13,919 bases of DNA, from positions 1 to 13,919 of the forward strand of contig CAZYMF010000125.1 in the NCBI GenBank assembly GCA_964648215.1, in the 5' to 3' direction. Positions 1 through 10,232 of the stretch are shown here, one piece after another. The stretch is from CAZYMF01 sp964648215. Lineage in GTDB: Bacteria > Desulfobacterota > Binatia > HRBIN30 > JACQVA1. The notes beneath the pieces were generated by a model. It ran no database searches, was not told where the DNA came from, and saw nothing but the letters and a program-made list of their open reading frames with translations. Each line of letters opens with the position of its first letter. The stretch's first letter is position 1. The position numbers and the translations under genes were made by a program.

Positions 1-355
<355 letters not shown>

Positions 356-362
356 AAACGTG

Positions 363-435
363 AACCGGCCTGGAGGACCGGTTGTTACCCATTGAAACGG
401 GTCCCGTCACGCATCCGAAGATGATCCGCATCATC
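363..435 (-). other. Distal rRNA leader with two stem-loops
   Basis: Two clean hairpins lie between boxA and 16S. At 420-435 GATGAT-GCGG-ATCATC is a perfect 6-bp stem with a 4-nt loop. At 363-383 AACCGG and CCGGTT pair around a 9-nt loop, ending about 8 nt before mature 16S. Structured leaders of this kind take part in RNase III processing and 30S assembly. The partner strand of any 16S processing stem would lie downstream of 16S, outside the window. Confidence 0.45.
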
Positions 436-483
436 ACAACCGAACCCTCGCGAGTCCGATTCGATGAATTGGCGCTACTACCT

Positions 484-497
484 AGTTTTCAAAGACC
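484..497 (-). promoter_or_regulatory. boxA-like antitermination element in the rRNA leader
   Basis: The minus strand reads GGTCTTTGAAAACT, resembling the CTTTGA-type boxA sequence found upstream of 16S in many bacteria and bound by NusB/NusE. It follows the GNRA hairpin at 499-514 directly and lies about 130 nt before the 16S 5' end. Confidence 0.6.
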
Positions 498-498
498 G

Positions 499-514
499 GC
501 CGCCTTGCGGCGGC
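499..514 (-). promoter_or_regulatory. rrn leader boxB-like hairpin with GCAA tetraloop
   Basis: On the minus strand GCCGCC-GCAA-GGCGGC forms a perfect 6-bp stem closed by a GNRA tetraloop, about 13 nt after the predicted transcription start. It lies immediately before a boxA-like element. This boxB-then-boxA order is the one known from E. coli rRNA leaders, where it belongs to the Nus-factor antitermination site. Confidence 0.6.
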
Positions 515-533
515 GCCTCTCGGCAGAAGGCGG

Positions 534-562
534 TATATATTGGAGGACCGTACCGGAGTCAA
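534..562 (-). promoter_or_regulatory. rRNA operon promoter, sigma70 type
   Basis: On the minus strand a -35 box TTGACT (562-557) is followed by a 17-nt spacer and a -10 box TATATA (539-534). This is close to consensus with optimal spacing. The predicted start near 527 gives a ~170-nt leader to 16S. The -35 box contains the tyrS stop codon TGA (561-559). An A/T-rich run at about 582-596, inside the last tyrS codons, sits near -55 to -69 and could be a distal UP-like element, which is inference. Sequence just after the -10 box is G/C-rich, as is usual for stringently controlled rRNA promoters. Confidence 0.8.
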
Positions 563-1770
563 GCCCCCGGCGGGAGCAAGAACACAATTTTTTTCACCCG
601 CCGGGATCCCACCTGGACAATCGACTCGGCTCGATCACGGCGTAGGAGGTGGTGGATATCACGTACGCGATCGCCGTCAACCCGGACCCCACCCTGCTGG
701 ATGATGCGTCGGGCTTCACTCATGGACTTCACGAATCCCGCGGCAACCAGCACCGCCGGCAGCGAGACGGTGTCCGCCTCCTCCGCCCAGACAAACGTCT
801 CCATCTCGTCGGGCAGCTCTCGGCGCTGGAAGCGAAGCTCGAAATCCTGCCTCGCCGCCAGGGCCGCGTCCGCACCATGGAAGCGCGAGACCAGCAGGAC
901 CGCCAGCCGCTTCTTCGCCTCCATCGGGTGGAGCAACCCTCGCTCCAGTTCCCGGCGCAGCCCCTCCATGTCCTCGCTCGTCAGGAGCTCGTAGTAGCGC
1001 ATCATCAGCTCGTCGGAGATGGACATGACCTTGCCGAAGATCTGCTCCGGGGGCTCCGCGATGCCAATGTAATTTCCCAACGATTTGCTCATCTTTTGCA
1101 CGCCATCGGTGCCCTCGAGCAAAGGAGTCACGACGGCGACCTGCTGCCCGCACCCGGCCTCGCGCTGCAAATGGCGCCCCAGCAAAATATTGAAAGTCTG
1201 GTCCGTTCCACCCAGCTCCACGTCCGCCCGCACCTCAACCGAATCGTGCGCCTGCATCAGGGGATACAAGAATTCATGGATCCCAATGGGCTGTTCCCGC
1301 TCCATGCGCTTGGCGAAATCGTCGCGTTCGAGCATTCGCGCCACCGTATACTGACCGCACAAGCGCATCACATCCTTGAACGAGAACCTGGCAAACCAGC
1401 TCCCGTTGAAGACCACGTCGACGCGGTTGCGATCGAGCACCTTGAAGACCTGTTGCTGGAAGCTCGCGGCCGACTGTATCACCTGCTCGTGCGTAAGCTG
1501 CGGCCGGGTCGCCGATCGTCCGCTGGGATCGCCGATCATCGCCGTGTAATCACCGATGATGAGAACCGCGTGATGGCCCAGATCTTGGAACTGCCGCAGT
1601 TTCTGCAACGGCACGGTGTGTCCGAGGTGAATGTCGGGCGCGGTCGGATCGACCCCCAACTTCACCCGCAGCGGCCGCCCTGCGCGCAGCTTCTCCTCCA
1701 GTTCGCCCTCGGGGATGATCGCGGCCGTGCCCCGCCGGATGGCTGCCAGTTGCTCTTCGACACCCTTCAT
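559..1770 (-). CDS. tyrS: Tyrosyl-tRNA synthetase (TyrRS)
   Basis: Cytoplasmic class I aminoacyl-tRNA synthetase that charges tRNA-Tyr with tyrosine using ATP. The 403-aa length fits the family. The Rossmann domain has the HIGH-type signature DIHLGH (residues 46-51), preceded by KLGVDPTAP. The tyrosine-pocket and anticodon-side segments follow, with KMSKS at 226-230. A C-terminal S4-like RNA-binding domain covers about residues 340-400. The HLGH/KMSKS pattern and overall sequence look like the TyrZ-type subgroup. The ATG start overlaps the ymdB stop in an ATGA arrangement (1767-1770), so translation is probably coupled. The stop codon lies inside the -35 box of the rRNA promoter, and no terminator separates tyrS from the rRNA leader. 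Confidence 0.97.
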   Translation of the reverse strand: MKGVEEQLAAIRRGTAAIIPEGELEEKLRAGRPLRVKLGVDPTAPDIHLGHTVPLQKLRQFQDLGHHAVLIIGDYTAMIGDPSGRSATRPQLTHEQVIQSAASFQQQVFKVLDRNRVDVVFNGSWFARFSFKDVMRLCGQYTVARMLERDDFAKRMEREQPIGIHEFLYPLMQAHDSVEVRADVELGGTDQTFNILLGRHLQREAGCGQQVAVVTPLLEGTDGVQKMSKSLGNYIGIAEPPEQIFGKVMSISDELMMRYYELLTSEDMEGLRRELERGLLHPMEAKKRLAVLLVSRFHGADAALAARQDFELRFQRRELPDEMETFVWAEEADTVSLPAVLVAAGFVKSMSEARRIIQQGGVRVDGDRVRDIHHLLRRDRAESIVQVGSRRVKKIVFLLPPGA

Positions 1771-2552
1771 CGATCAACCCGCTCTTGTACGCGCCGCACA
1801 CTTGACGCCCGTCCGGTACCGGGGTCGACATCCACAATCGCTCCTTGCACCATCACCACCCCCCCCGCGACGTCGAACTTCGTCGGCATGTGGGTCAAGA
1901 AGCGGGAGATCACCTGCTCGCGGCGCACCCCGATCACCGAATCAATCGGGCCGCACATCCCGACGTCGCTCACATAGGCTGTGCCGCCGGGCAGAACTCT
2001 TTCATCCGCTGTCTGCACGTGCGTATGCGATCCCAGGACCGCAGAAACATGCCCGGCTAGCATCCAGCCCATGGCACATTTCTCCGAAGTCGCCTCACCG
2101 TGCATGTCCACCACGATGATCGAGGTTTCCTCCTTCAATTCCGCGATCAGCCGATCGGCGCACCGAAACGGGCAGTCCACGCTGTCCATGAACACCCGAC
2201 CGATCAGATTGATCACAGCCACCCGATGCCCACCCGCGCTCTCGCGCACGACCCAACCTCGCCCCGGCAAACCCGGCGGGAAATTCGCCGGCCGAAGAAG
2301 CCGGGGTTCGTGCTCGATGTACTCGGCAATTTCGCGGTGCCGCCACACGTGATTGCCCGAGGTGAGCACATCGGCGCCGCACTCCAGTAGCTCGTTCGCC
2401 GTCCGGGCGTCTACCCCCACCCCGCCGGCGACATTTTCGCAATTGACGACAACGAAGTCCAAGCCCTCCGAAGTCACCAACCGGGGCAAGACCGACCGCA
2501 CCGCTAGGCGGCCGGGCTTGCCCACCACGTCGCCCAGAAACAGGATCTTCAT
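1767..2552 (-). CDS. ymdB: YmdB family metallophosphoesterase (TIGR00282)
   Basis: Dinuclear-metal phosphoesterase. The Bacillus subtilis homologue hydrolyses 2',3'-cyclic nucleotides and affects biofilm and motility decisions. The 261-aa length is typical. Metal-ligand motifs follow the family order: GDVVG with D8, NCENVAGG with E39 and N40, SGNHVW with N67 and H68, DMHGEATSEK with H151, and GSHTHVQTAD with H176 and H178. The last part, TAYVSDVGMCGP, is also a family hallmark. The gene follows rny by 63 nt and overlaps tyrS by 4 nt. The rny-ymdB pairing also occurs in Firmicutes and supports a role linked to RNA turnover. A short AGGAT element 11-15 nt before the ATG may be the ribosome binding site. 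The physiological role in this lineage is not shown by the sequence. Confidence 0.95.
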   Translation of the reverse strand: MKILFLGDVVGKPGRLAVRSVLPRLVTSEGLDFVVVNCENVAGGVGVDARTANELLECGADVLTSGNHVWRHREIAEYIEHEPRLLRPANFPPGLPGRGWVVRESAGGHRVAVINLIGRVFMDSVDCPFRCADRLIAELKEETSIIVVDMHGEATSEKCAMGWMLAGHVSAVLGSHTHVQTADERVLPGGTAYVSDVGMCGPIDSVIGVRREQVISRFLTHMPTKFDVAGGVVMVQGAIVDVDPGTGRASSVRRVQERVDR

Positions 2553-2603
2553 TGCAACGCGGATCCTACCGACACCCAGCCTGGCAGCCCCCCACGACGG
2601 CCC

Positions 2604-2616
2604 GATGGTCCATCGT
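2604..2616 (-). other. Small hairpin at the end of rny
   Basis: The minus strand reads CGATG-GAC-CATCG, a 5-bp stem with a 3-nt loop just after the rny TGA. No U-tract follows, so it is not a canonical intrinsic terminator. It could stabilise or attenuate the transcript before ymdB. Confidence 0.25.
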
Positions 2617-4181
2617 CATCGGGCAAAATCCGTCGACCGCAGCTCGCGGATGACCGTGATCTTGATTTGCCCCGGGTAGGTCATCTCCGTCTCGATCTTG
2701 CGCGCAACATCATGGGCCAAGAGGGTCGCCTGGTCATCATTCACCGCACGGGGCTCGACGATGATGCGGATCTCGCGCCCGGCCTGGACGGCGAAGGATT
2801 TCTCCACCCCCTTGAAGGAGTTACTGATCCGCTCCAAGTCCTCAAGCCGGCGCACGTAGCTCTCCAGCACCTCGCGGCGCGCACCCGGTCGAGCTCCCGA
2901 CAGGGCATCAGCGGCGTCGACCAAGGGCGCCAAGATGGTCTCCGCCTTCACCTCCTCGTGGTGAGCGGCGATCGCGTTGACGATCTTCGCCGACTCGCCA
3001 TACTTGCGCGCAATGTCGGCACCGATGATGGCATGAGATCCCTCCACCTCGTGAGTGAGTGCCTTGCCGATATCGTGCAACAGGGCGGCACGCCGGGCTT
3101 GTTTCTCGTTCAAACCCAGCTCGGCCGCCATTGCCCCGCAGATGAAGGCCGCCTCGATCGAGTGCATCAGCACGTTCTGGGCATAGCTGTAGCGGTACTT
3201 GAGCATGCCCAGCAGTTTGACGATCTCGGGGTGAACCCCGTGGATACCGACCTCGAAAATGGCCTTCTGGCCGGCCTCGCGGACGCTTTCCTCGACCTCC
3301 TGCTCGGCCTTGCGAACCACCTCCTCCACCCGCCCCGGGTGAATTCGACCATCCGAGATCAGCCGCTGCAGCGCAATCCGGGCGATCTCGCGCCTGATGG
3401 GATTATGGCAGGATACGATCACGGTCTCGGGTGTGTCGTCGACGATCAGGTCGACCCCCGTGGCCGCTTCGATGGCCCGGATGTTACGTCCCTCGCGGCC
3501 GATGATCCGACCCTTCATGTCATCACTGGGCAAATGGATCGCCGACACCGTCCGTTCGGCGACGAACTCTCCCGCTAGGCGCTCGATGGCGATGCTCACG
3601 ATCTTCTTGGCCTTGCGATCGGCGTCCCCCTTCGCCTCCTCCTCGATCTGGCGGATTCGCTTCGCCGCCTCATGACGAGCCTCCTCGACCATCTGTTGCA
3701 CCAGGTTGCGCTTGGCCTCGTCACGCGTCAGCCCGGCCACGTGCTCCAGTTGGGCTCGGGTTTCCTCCAGCAAGCGACCGTACTCCGTTTCCCGCTCCGT
3801 GATATTGTGCTCCCGCTGCTTCAGCGACTGATCCCGCCGGTCGAACTCCACATCACGCTTCTCGATTTGTTCGACCCGCTTGTCGAGAGCCTCCTCCCGC
3901 GTGACCAAGCGCCTTTCGAGCTGCGTCAGCTCCCGCCGCAGCTCCCGCGCCTCCTTCTCGGCTTCCGCCTTTGCCTGCAAGATGATTTCCTTGCCCCGAA
4001 GGTCGGCCTCCTTCCGTATCGCGGCCGCCTCGGTCCGTGCCTCCTGCAGTGCTCGGTCGGCCGCCTCCTGGGCTGCGAGCCGCTGTTGACTGCTCTGCCT
4101 TTGGCGGAACTGATCCAGACCCCAGGCGAACAGCGCCGCCAAGGCGATCAGCGCCATTGCCGATAACAAATAAGCTGTCAT
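2616..4181 (-). CDS. rny: Ribonuclease Y (membrane-anchored endoribonuclease)
   Basis: Endoribonuclease that starts mRNA decay at the inner membrane face. The 521-aa length matches the family. One N-terminal transmembrane helix covers about residues 4-20. A long Glu/Arg/Gln-rich coiled coil runs from about 25 to 205. A KH RNA-binding motif GRIIGREGRNI lies at 224-234, and a metal-dependent HD domain holds the catalytic pair H369-D370 in LLHDIGKA, with AAHHEE downstream. A strong ribosome binding site AGGAG lies about 11 nt before the ATG. The gene follows a long structured non-coding stretch holding the 6S candidate, so the mRNA may have a structured leader or be processed from a longer transcript. 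It is followed by ymdB. Confidence 0.97.
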   Translation of the reverse strand: MTAYLLSAMALIALAALFAWGLDQFRQRQSSQQRLAAQEAADRALQEARTEAAAIRKEADLRGKEIILQAKAEAEKEARELRRELTQLERRLVTREEALDKRVEQIEKRDVEFDRRDQSLKQREHNITERETEYGRLLEETRAQLEHVAGLTRDEAKRNLVQQMVEEARHEAAKRIRQIEEEAKGDADRKAKKIVSIAIERLAGEFVAERTVSAIHLPSDDMKGRIIGREGRNIRAIEAATGVDLIVDDTPETVIVSCHNPIRREIARIALQRLISDGRIHPGRVEEVVRKAEQEVEESVREAGQKAIFEVGIHGVHPEIVKLLGMLKYRYSYAQNVLMHSIEAAFICGAMAAELGLNEKQARRAALLHDIGKALTHEVEGSHAIIGADIARKYGESAKIVNAIAAHHEEVKAETILAPLVDAADALSGARPGARREVLESYVRRLEDLERISNSFKGVEKSFAVQAGREIRIIVEPRAVNDDQATLLAHDVARKIETEMTYPGQIKITVIRELRSTDFAR

Positions 4182-4229
4182 GACTACCGCTCTCCTTTCC
4201 GGAGTGATCCCTCACCCCACCACCCCCAC

Positions 4230-4412
4230 CGCCGAGATCCCTCCCTATGTGCCCGCACGGGCTGAGCCGGCCGTACGCCGCGCACAGCCAAACGGCCGAT
4301 GATTTCGCCCGACACCAGTGATCAGCAGCCCACGGCCGCCATGCCGCTAGCCGAGCGGTCAGACGACGGCCAGAAGGCCTCCCCACGGGCGCACCGAGGG
4401 GATCTCGGGCCG
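4230..4412 (-). ncRNA. ssrS: Candidate 6S RNA
   Basis: A ~180-nt segment that folds as a long rod with a central bubble. The terminal stem CCGAGATCCC (4408-4399) pairs perfectly with GGGATCTCGG (4241-4232). After a ~25-nt bubble on each side, CTGGCCGT pairs with ACGGCCGG (one wobble). CGTC/GGCG and GCGGCCG/CGGCCGT continue the apical rod. The 5' side has CGGTGCGCCCG where E. coli 6S has a GATGTTCGC-like element. The 3' side has CAGCCCGTGCGGGCA, resembling CAGCCTGCGGCGGCA of E. coli 6S. Length, fold and position beside zapA (ssrS adjoins zapA in many Proteobacteria) agree. 6S RNA binds sigma70-RNA polymerase and represses promoters in stationary phase. No clear promoter is visible. It could alternatively be a structured rny leader. 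Confidence 0.6.
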
Positions 4413-4815
4413 AGAATTTGTCGCGGTGTTGCTCTGGCACCGGGTCCATCCCTCCTCTCCGTAGGGCTGAACCGCGGCACCTCGGTGGGAAATCGCTAGG
4501 CTTGGCTGGCCTTTCCGCCCAGTGGTAACCAAGGTCCTGGAAGGGGATGTGGTCGTGGTTGCATGGCGAAATGGACTCTTCGTCCTTCGTCCGTACGCTC
4601 GGCCGCAGGCCGCGTGTATCGTAGTCGTTTACTCGTCGATTTCATCCAGCTTGACACGTTCCCCCAAAACCCCACGCCCAACGAAAACAGTTCACCGGGA
4701 TGCCGCGCTTTCGCCTGAGGATCTCTCCTGTAGCAGGATCGGGTCACCAAACACCCGCTGCGGAAAATCCTCATGCTCGGCCCACTCTCCGGATCCGTCT
4801 CCTTTCCGTCCGCCG
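4413..4815. other. Unassigned intergenic stretch between zapA and the 6S candidate
   Basis: About 400 nt with no convincing gene. Minus-strand hairpins include CTTGG..CCAAG enclosing CTGG..CCAG (4501-4533), CGGCC-TGC-GGCCG (4600-4612) and TCCTG-CTA-CAGGA (about 4724-4736). No T-tract terminator is visible after zapA. Open frames cross the region on both strands. The longest minus-strand one (ATG at 4772, end at 4496) lacks a well-placed ribosome binding site and has no recognisable product, so I do not call it. Confidence 0.5.
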
Positions 4816-5094
4816 TCACTCCGTATCTGGTGCTTCGGTCGGCAACCTTTGCGACAGGCGGTCGATCGTCTCTGTGAGCTGCTTATAGTGCTGTTGCAGT
4901 TTCTGATATTCGCTGGCGATATTCAATGCGGCCAACAACGCCACATCCAAGGTGGCTACCGCCCGCCCGCTCTCGGCCAGGGCACGCATCGTCTCATCGA
5001 GGTAACGGGCAACGGCACGAACGTGCTCGGGGCCGTCCTCGCTCGCCACCGTCAGCGACTGACCCATGATCACCACGTCGACGGACTGCTTCAT
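4816..5094 (-). CDS. zapA: Cell division protein ZapA
   Basis: Z-ring-associated protein that bundles FtsZ protofilaments at mid-cell. The 92-aa length is typical. The N-terminal globular head carries VDVVIMGQSLTVASEDGPEHV (split here as VDVVIMGQ, then SEDGPEHV), followed by AVARYLDETM. The family hallmark LAALNIASEYQKL lies near residues 54-66, and a C-terminal coiled coil follows. The gene starts 9 nt after the stop of the upstream ZapB-like gene, so both are probably on one mRNA from the promoter at 5358-5387. The next feature downstream is the 6S candidate, the same neighbour as in many Proteobacteria. Confidence 0.93.
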   Translation of the reverse strand: MKQSVDVVIMGQSLTVASEDGPEHVRAVARYLDETMRALAESGRAVATLDVALLAALNIASEYQKLQQHYKQLTETIDRLSQRLPTEAPDTE

Positions 5095-5103
5095 GCCGGT
5101 CGG

Positions 5104-5331
5104 CTACCCTAGATCCAATCCGTCCAAGCGGCTCAGAATCCGCTCCAACCGCGTCTTGAACTCGCTGCGCTCCTTCTCATAGCCTTCGATCTGCCCTGCC
5201 ATCTGCGCAAACTGCTGCTCGCGCTCCCGCAGACGCTCATCCAAACGGTCGCGCTCCTGTCTGACCTTTTCGTGCTCGGCCAAAAAGCGTTCGAGTTTCG
5301 TCTCCAGAAGCTTCAAGTTCTCCAAGTTCAT
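5104..5331 (-). CDS. zapB: ZapB-like short coiled-coil cell division protein
   Basis: A 75-aa protein, almost entirely predicted coiled coil: a heptad-like Leu/Ile pattern with many Glu and Arg residues from about residue 3 to 70, and no transmembrane segment. It begins MNLENLKLLETKLERFL and lies 9 nt upstream of zapA. ZapB of E. coli is a short coiled coil that interacts with ZapA at the Z-ring, and proteins in this genomic position are often annotated as ZapB family. The assignment rests on size, coiled coil and synteny rather than on a catalytic motif. A generic coiled-coil partner of ZapA is possible. A GAAGG element lies just before the ATG. Confidence 0.72.
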   Translation of the reverse strand: MNLENLKLLETKLERFLAEHEKVRQERDRLDERLREREQQFAQMAGQIEGYEKERSEFKTRLERILSRLDGLDLG

Positions 5332-5357
5332 ACCCTTCGTTCTTCAAGTGACGCATC

Positions 5358-5387
5358 AGAATACGGGTGGGTCGGGGAACAAGTCAA
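5358..5387 (-). promoter_or_regulatory. Candidate promoter for zapB-zapA
   Basis: On the minus strand TTGACT (5387-5382), an 18-nt spacer and TATTCT (5363-5358) make a plausible sigma70 promoter. The predicted start near 5351 would give a leader of about 20 nt to the zapB ATG at 5331, with room for its GAAGG ribosome binding site. Confidence 0.5.
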
Positions 5388-5399
5388 GCCGCAGGCCTC

Positions 5400-5427
5400 C
5401 CGGTCACAGGGCCGTGAAACCGACCGG
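5400..5427 (-). terminator. Possible hairpin downstream of ftsY
   Basis: CCGGTC (5427-5422) and GACCGG (5405-5400) can pair, with an internal TCAC/GTGA option. It lies about 50 nt after the ftsY stop and just before the zapB promoter. No U-tract follows, so it would be a non-canonical terminator at best. Confidence 0.25.
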
Positions 5428-5473
5428 CCAACCCAAGGGAAGGTGAGCGATGACGGACTGGGGCGCGGGGCGC

Positions 5474-6538
5474 TCACCGGGCGCTCGGCTCGAACATCGC
5501 CTCGGTGAAGGCCTCCGCATCAAACGGTCGCAGGTCGTCCAGCCCCTCGCCCAAGCCAACGTAGCGAATGGGCAAGGCAAGATCCGCCTTCACGGCAAGC
5601 ACGGCGCCGCCCTTTGCCGTGCCGTCGAGCTTGGTGAGAATCACGCCCGTCAGCGGCAGCGCTTCACGGAACAGCCGGCTCTGACTGAGGGCATTCTGGC
5701 CGGTCGTCGCATCGAGCACGAGAAAGGTCTCGTGCGGGGCTGCCGGAACTTCACGTCCAATCACCCGGACGATCTTCTTCAGCTCCTCCATCAGATTGGC
5801 CTTCACGTGCAGACGACCGGCCGTGTCGATGATCGCGACGTCGACATTGCGGCTCACCGCAGCCTTGAGCCCGTCGAAGACCACCGCCGACGGATCGGCG
5901 CCACTCTGATGCCGCACCAGGTCGCAACCGACACGATTGGCCCACACTTCCAGTTGCTCGATCGCAGCGGCGCGAAACGTGTCCGCGGCAATCAGCAGCA
6001 CGGCCTTGCCCGACGACCGGTAGCGGTGGGCCAACTTGCCGATCGTCGTCGTCTTGCCGACCCCGTTGACGCCGGCGACCAGGATCACCAGCGGCTTGGC
6101 GTCGGGCTCCTTCACCTTGCCGGTCTCCAGCAGCGCTCGAACCTCATCCTTGAGCGCCTCGATGAGTTTCTCCGGGGTGTCCAGCCCCGAGCGCTGCCGC
6201 AACGCGGCCACGAGTCTCTGTGTGGATGGGGTTCCCACATCCGCCAGGAGCAGCGCTTCCTCCAAATCGCTCAGCCATCCGGACAGGCCCCGCTCACGGC
6301 CCAGGGTGTCGCGCAGATGGCTTCCCCAAGCCTGGCGCGTCCGGCTCAGCCCCTTGCGGAAGGCTGCCCATGCTCCCACGGGTTTCGCTTCGGGAGCGGG
6401 CACCCCGGCTTCGGTTTCCTTTCCCGCGCGTCGCCGCCGGCGGCGGCGGCGCAAGACAACGGCCACGAGCGCCAGCGCGACCAAGGCCGCGGTGGCGGCA
6501 GCGGCGGCCAGCAACAGGGCGGGATCGGCTGCGGTCAC
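5474..6538 (-). CDS. ftsY: Signal recognition particle receptor FtsY
   Basis: SRP GTPase that docks SRP-ribosome complexes at the inner membrane. Numbered from the upstream TTG (6562), the NG domain shows G1 GVNGVGKTTT (164-173), DTFRAAA (194-200), DTAGR (246-250) and TKLDGTAKGG (310-319). The N terminus has one hydrophobic helix (about 15-37), then eight consecutive Arg, giving a membrane-anchored receptor. The usual long acidic A domain is reduced to a short linker. The start is uncertain: TTG at 6562 overlaps smc by 14 nt, whereas GTG at 6538 lies 10 nt after the smc stop. Neither has a clear ribosome binding site. I prefer GTG with translational coupling to smc. A full-length product would be about 354-362 aa. 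Confidence 0.96.
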   Translation of the reverse strand: MTAADPALLLAAAAATAALVALALVAVVLRRRRRRRRAGKETEAGVPAPEAKPVGAWAAFRKGLSRTRQAWGSHLRDTLGRERGLSGWLSDLEEALLLADVGTPSTQRLVAALRQRSGLDTPEKLIEALKDEVRALLETGKVKEPDAKPLVILVAGVNGVGKTTTIGKLAHRYRSSGKAVLLIAADTFRAAAIEQLEVWANRVGCDLVRHQSGADPSAVVFDGLKAAVSRNVDVAIIDTAGRLHVKANLMEELKKIVRVIGREVPAAPHETFLVLDATTGQNALSQSRLFREALPLTGVILTKLDGTAKGGAVLAVKADLALPIRYVGLGEGLDDLRPFDAEAFTEAMFEPSAR

Positions 6539-6548
6539 GGCACGGGGA

Positions 6549-10136
<3,588 letters not shown>

Positions 10137-10160
10137 GCCATCACCACCACCCCATGGGAG

Positions 10161-10190
10161 AGTATTTCACAGCGTTCTTCAAGGTGTCAA
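10161..10190 (-). promoter_or_regulatory. Candidate promoter for smc-ftsY
   Basis: A perfect -35 box TTGACA (10190-10185), an 18-nt spacer and AATACT (10166-10161, four of six matches to TATAAT) lie in the gap between the HNH gene and smc. The predicted start near 10154 leaves a leader of about 18 nt before the smc ATG. smc can therefore be expressed independently of the HNH gene. Confidence 0.5.
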
Positions 10191-10232
10191 GAAAGGCCCG
10201 TCGCCGCCCCACGCACGGCCCGCCGCACTGCG

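Noticed and set aside
649..1977. Long plus-strand ORFs opposite tyrS, smc and rny (for example 649-1977, 8949-10115)
   Set aside because: High-GC antisense shadows of well-identified genes, with no family resemblance.
3853..4449. 198-codon minus-strand ORF preceded by AGGAGG
   Set aside because: AGGAGG is only 1 nt from the ATG. The ORF crosses the 6S candidate and then runs out of frame through the start of rny, so it is a shadow.
4651..4656. Plus-strand TTGACA as a promoter -35 box
   Set aside because: No -10 box at 16-19 nt downstream (the sequence there is C/A-rich) and no plus-strand gene follows.
4590..4772. An alternative 6S RNA placement in the first part of the zapA-rny gap (GGTGTTTGGTGACCCG and CCTGCGGCC segments)
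   Set aside because: Only CCGCAG/CTGCGG and GTGT/ACAC pair across the ends, without a continuous terminal stem. The segment at 4230-4412 has a perfect 10-bp stem and better motif agreement.
4496..4772. A 92-codon minus-strand ORF between zapA and the 6S candidate
   Set aside because: The nearest purine-rich element is too far from its ATG, composition is irregular (Arg/Pro/Ser-rich tail), and I recognise no family. Left as unassigned.
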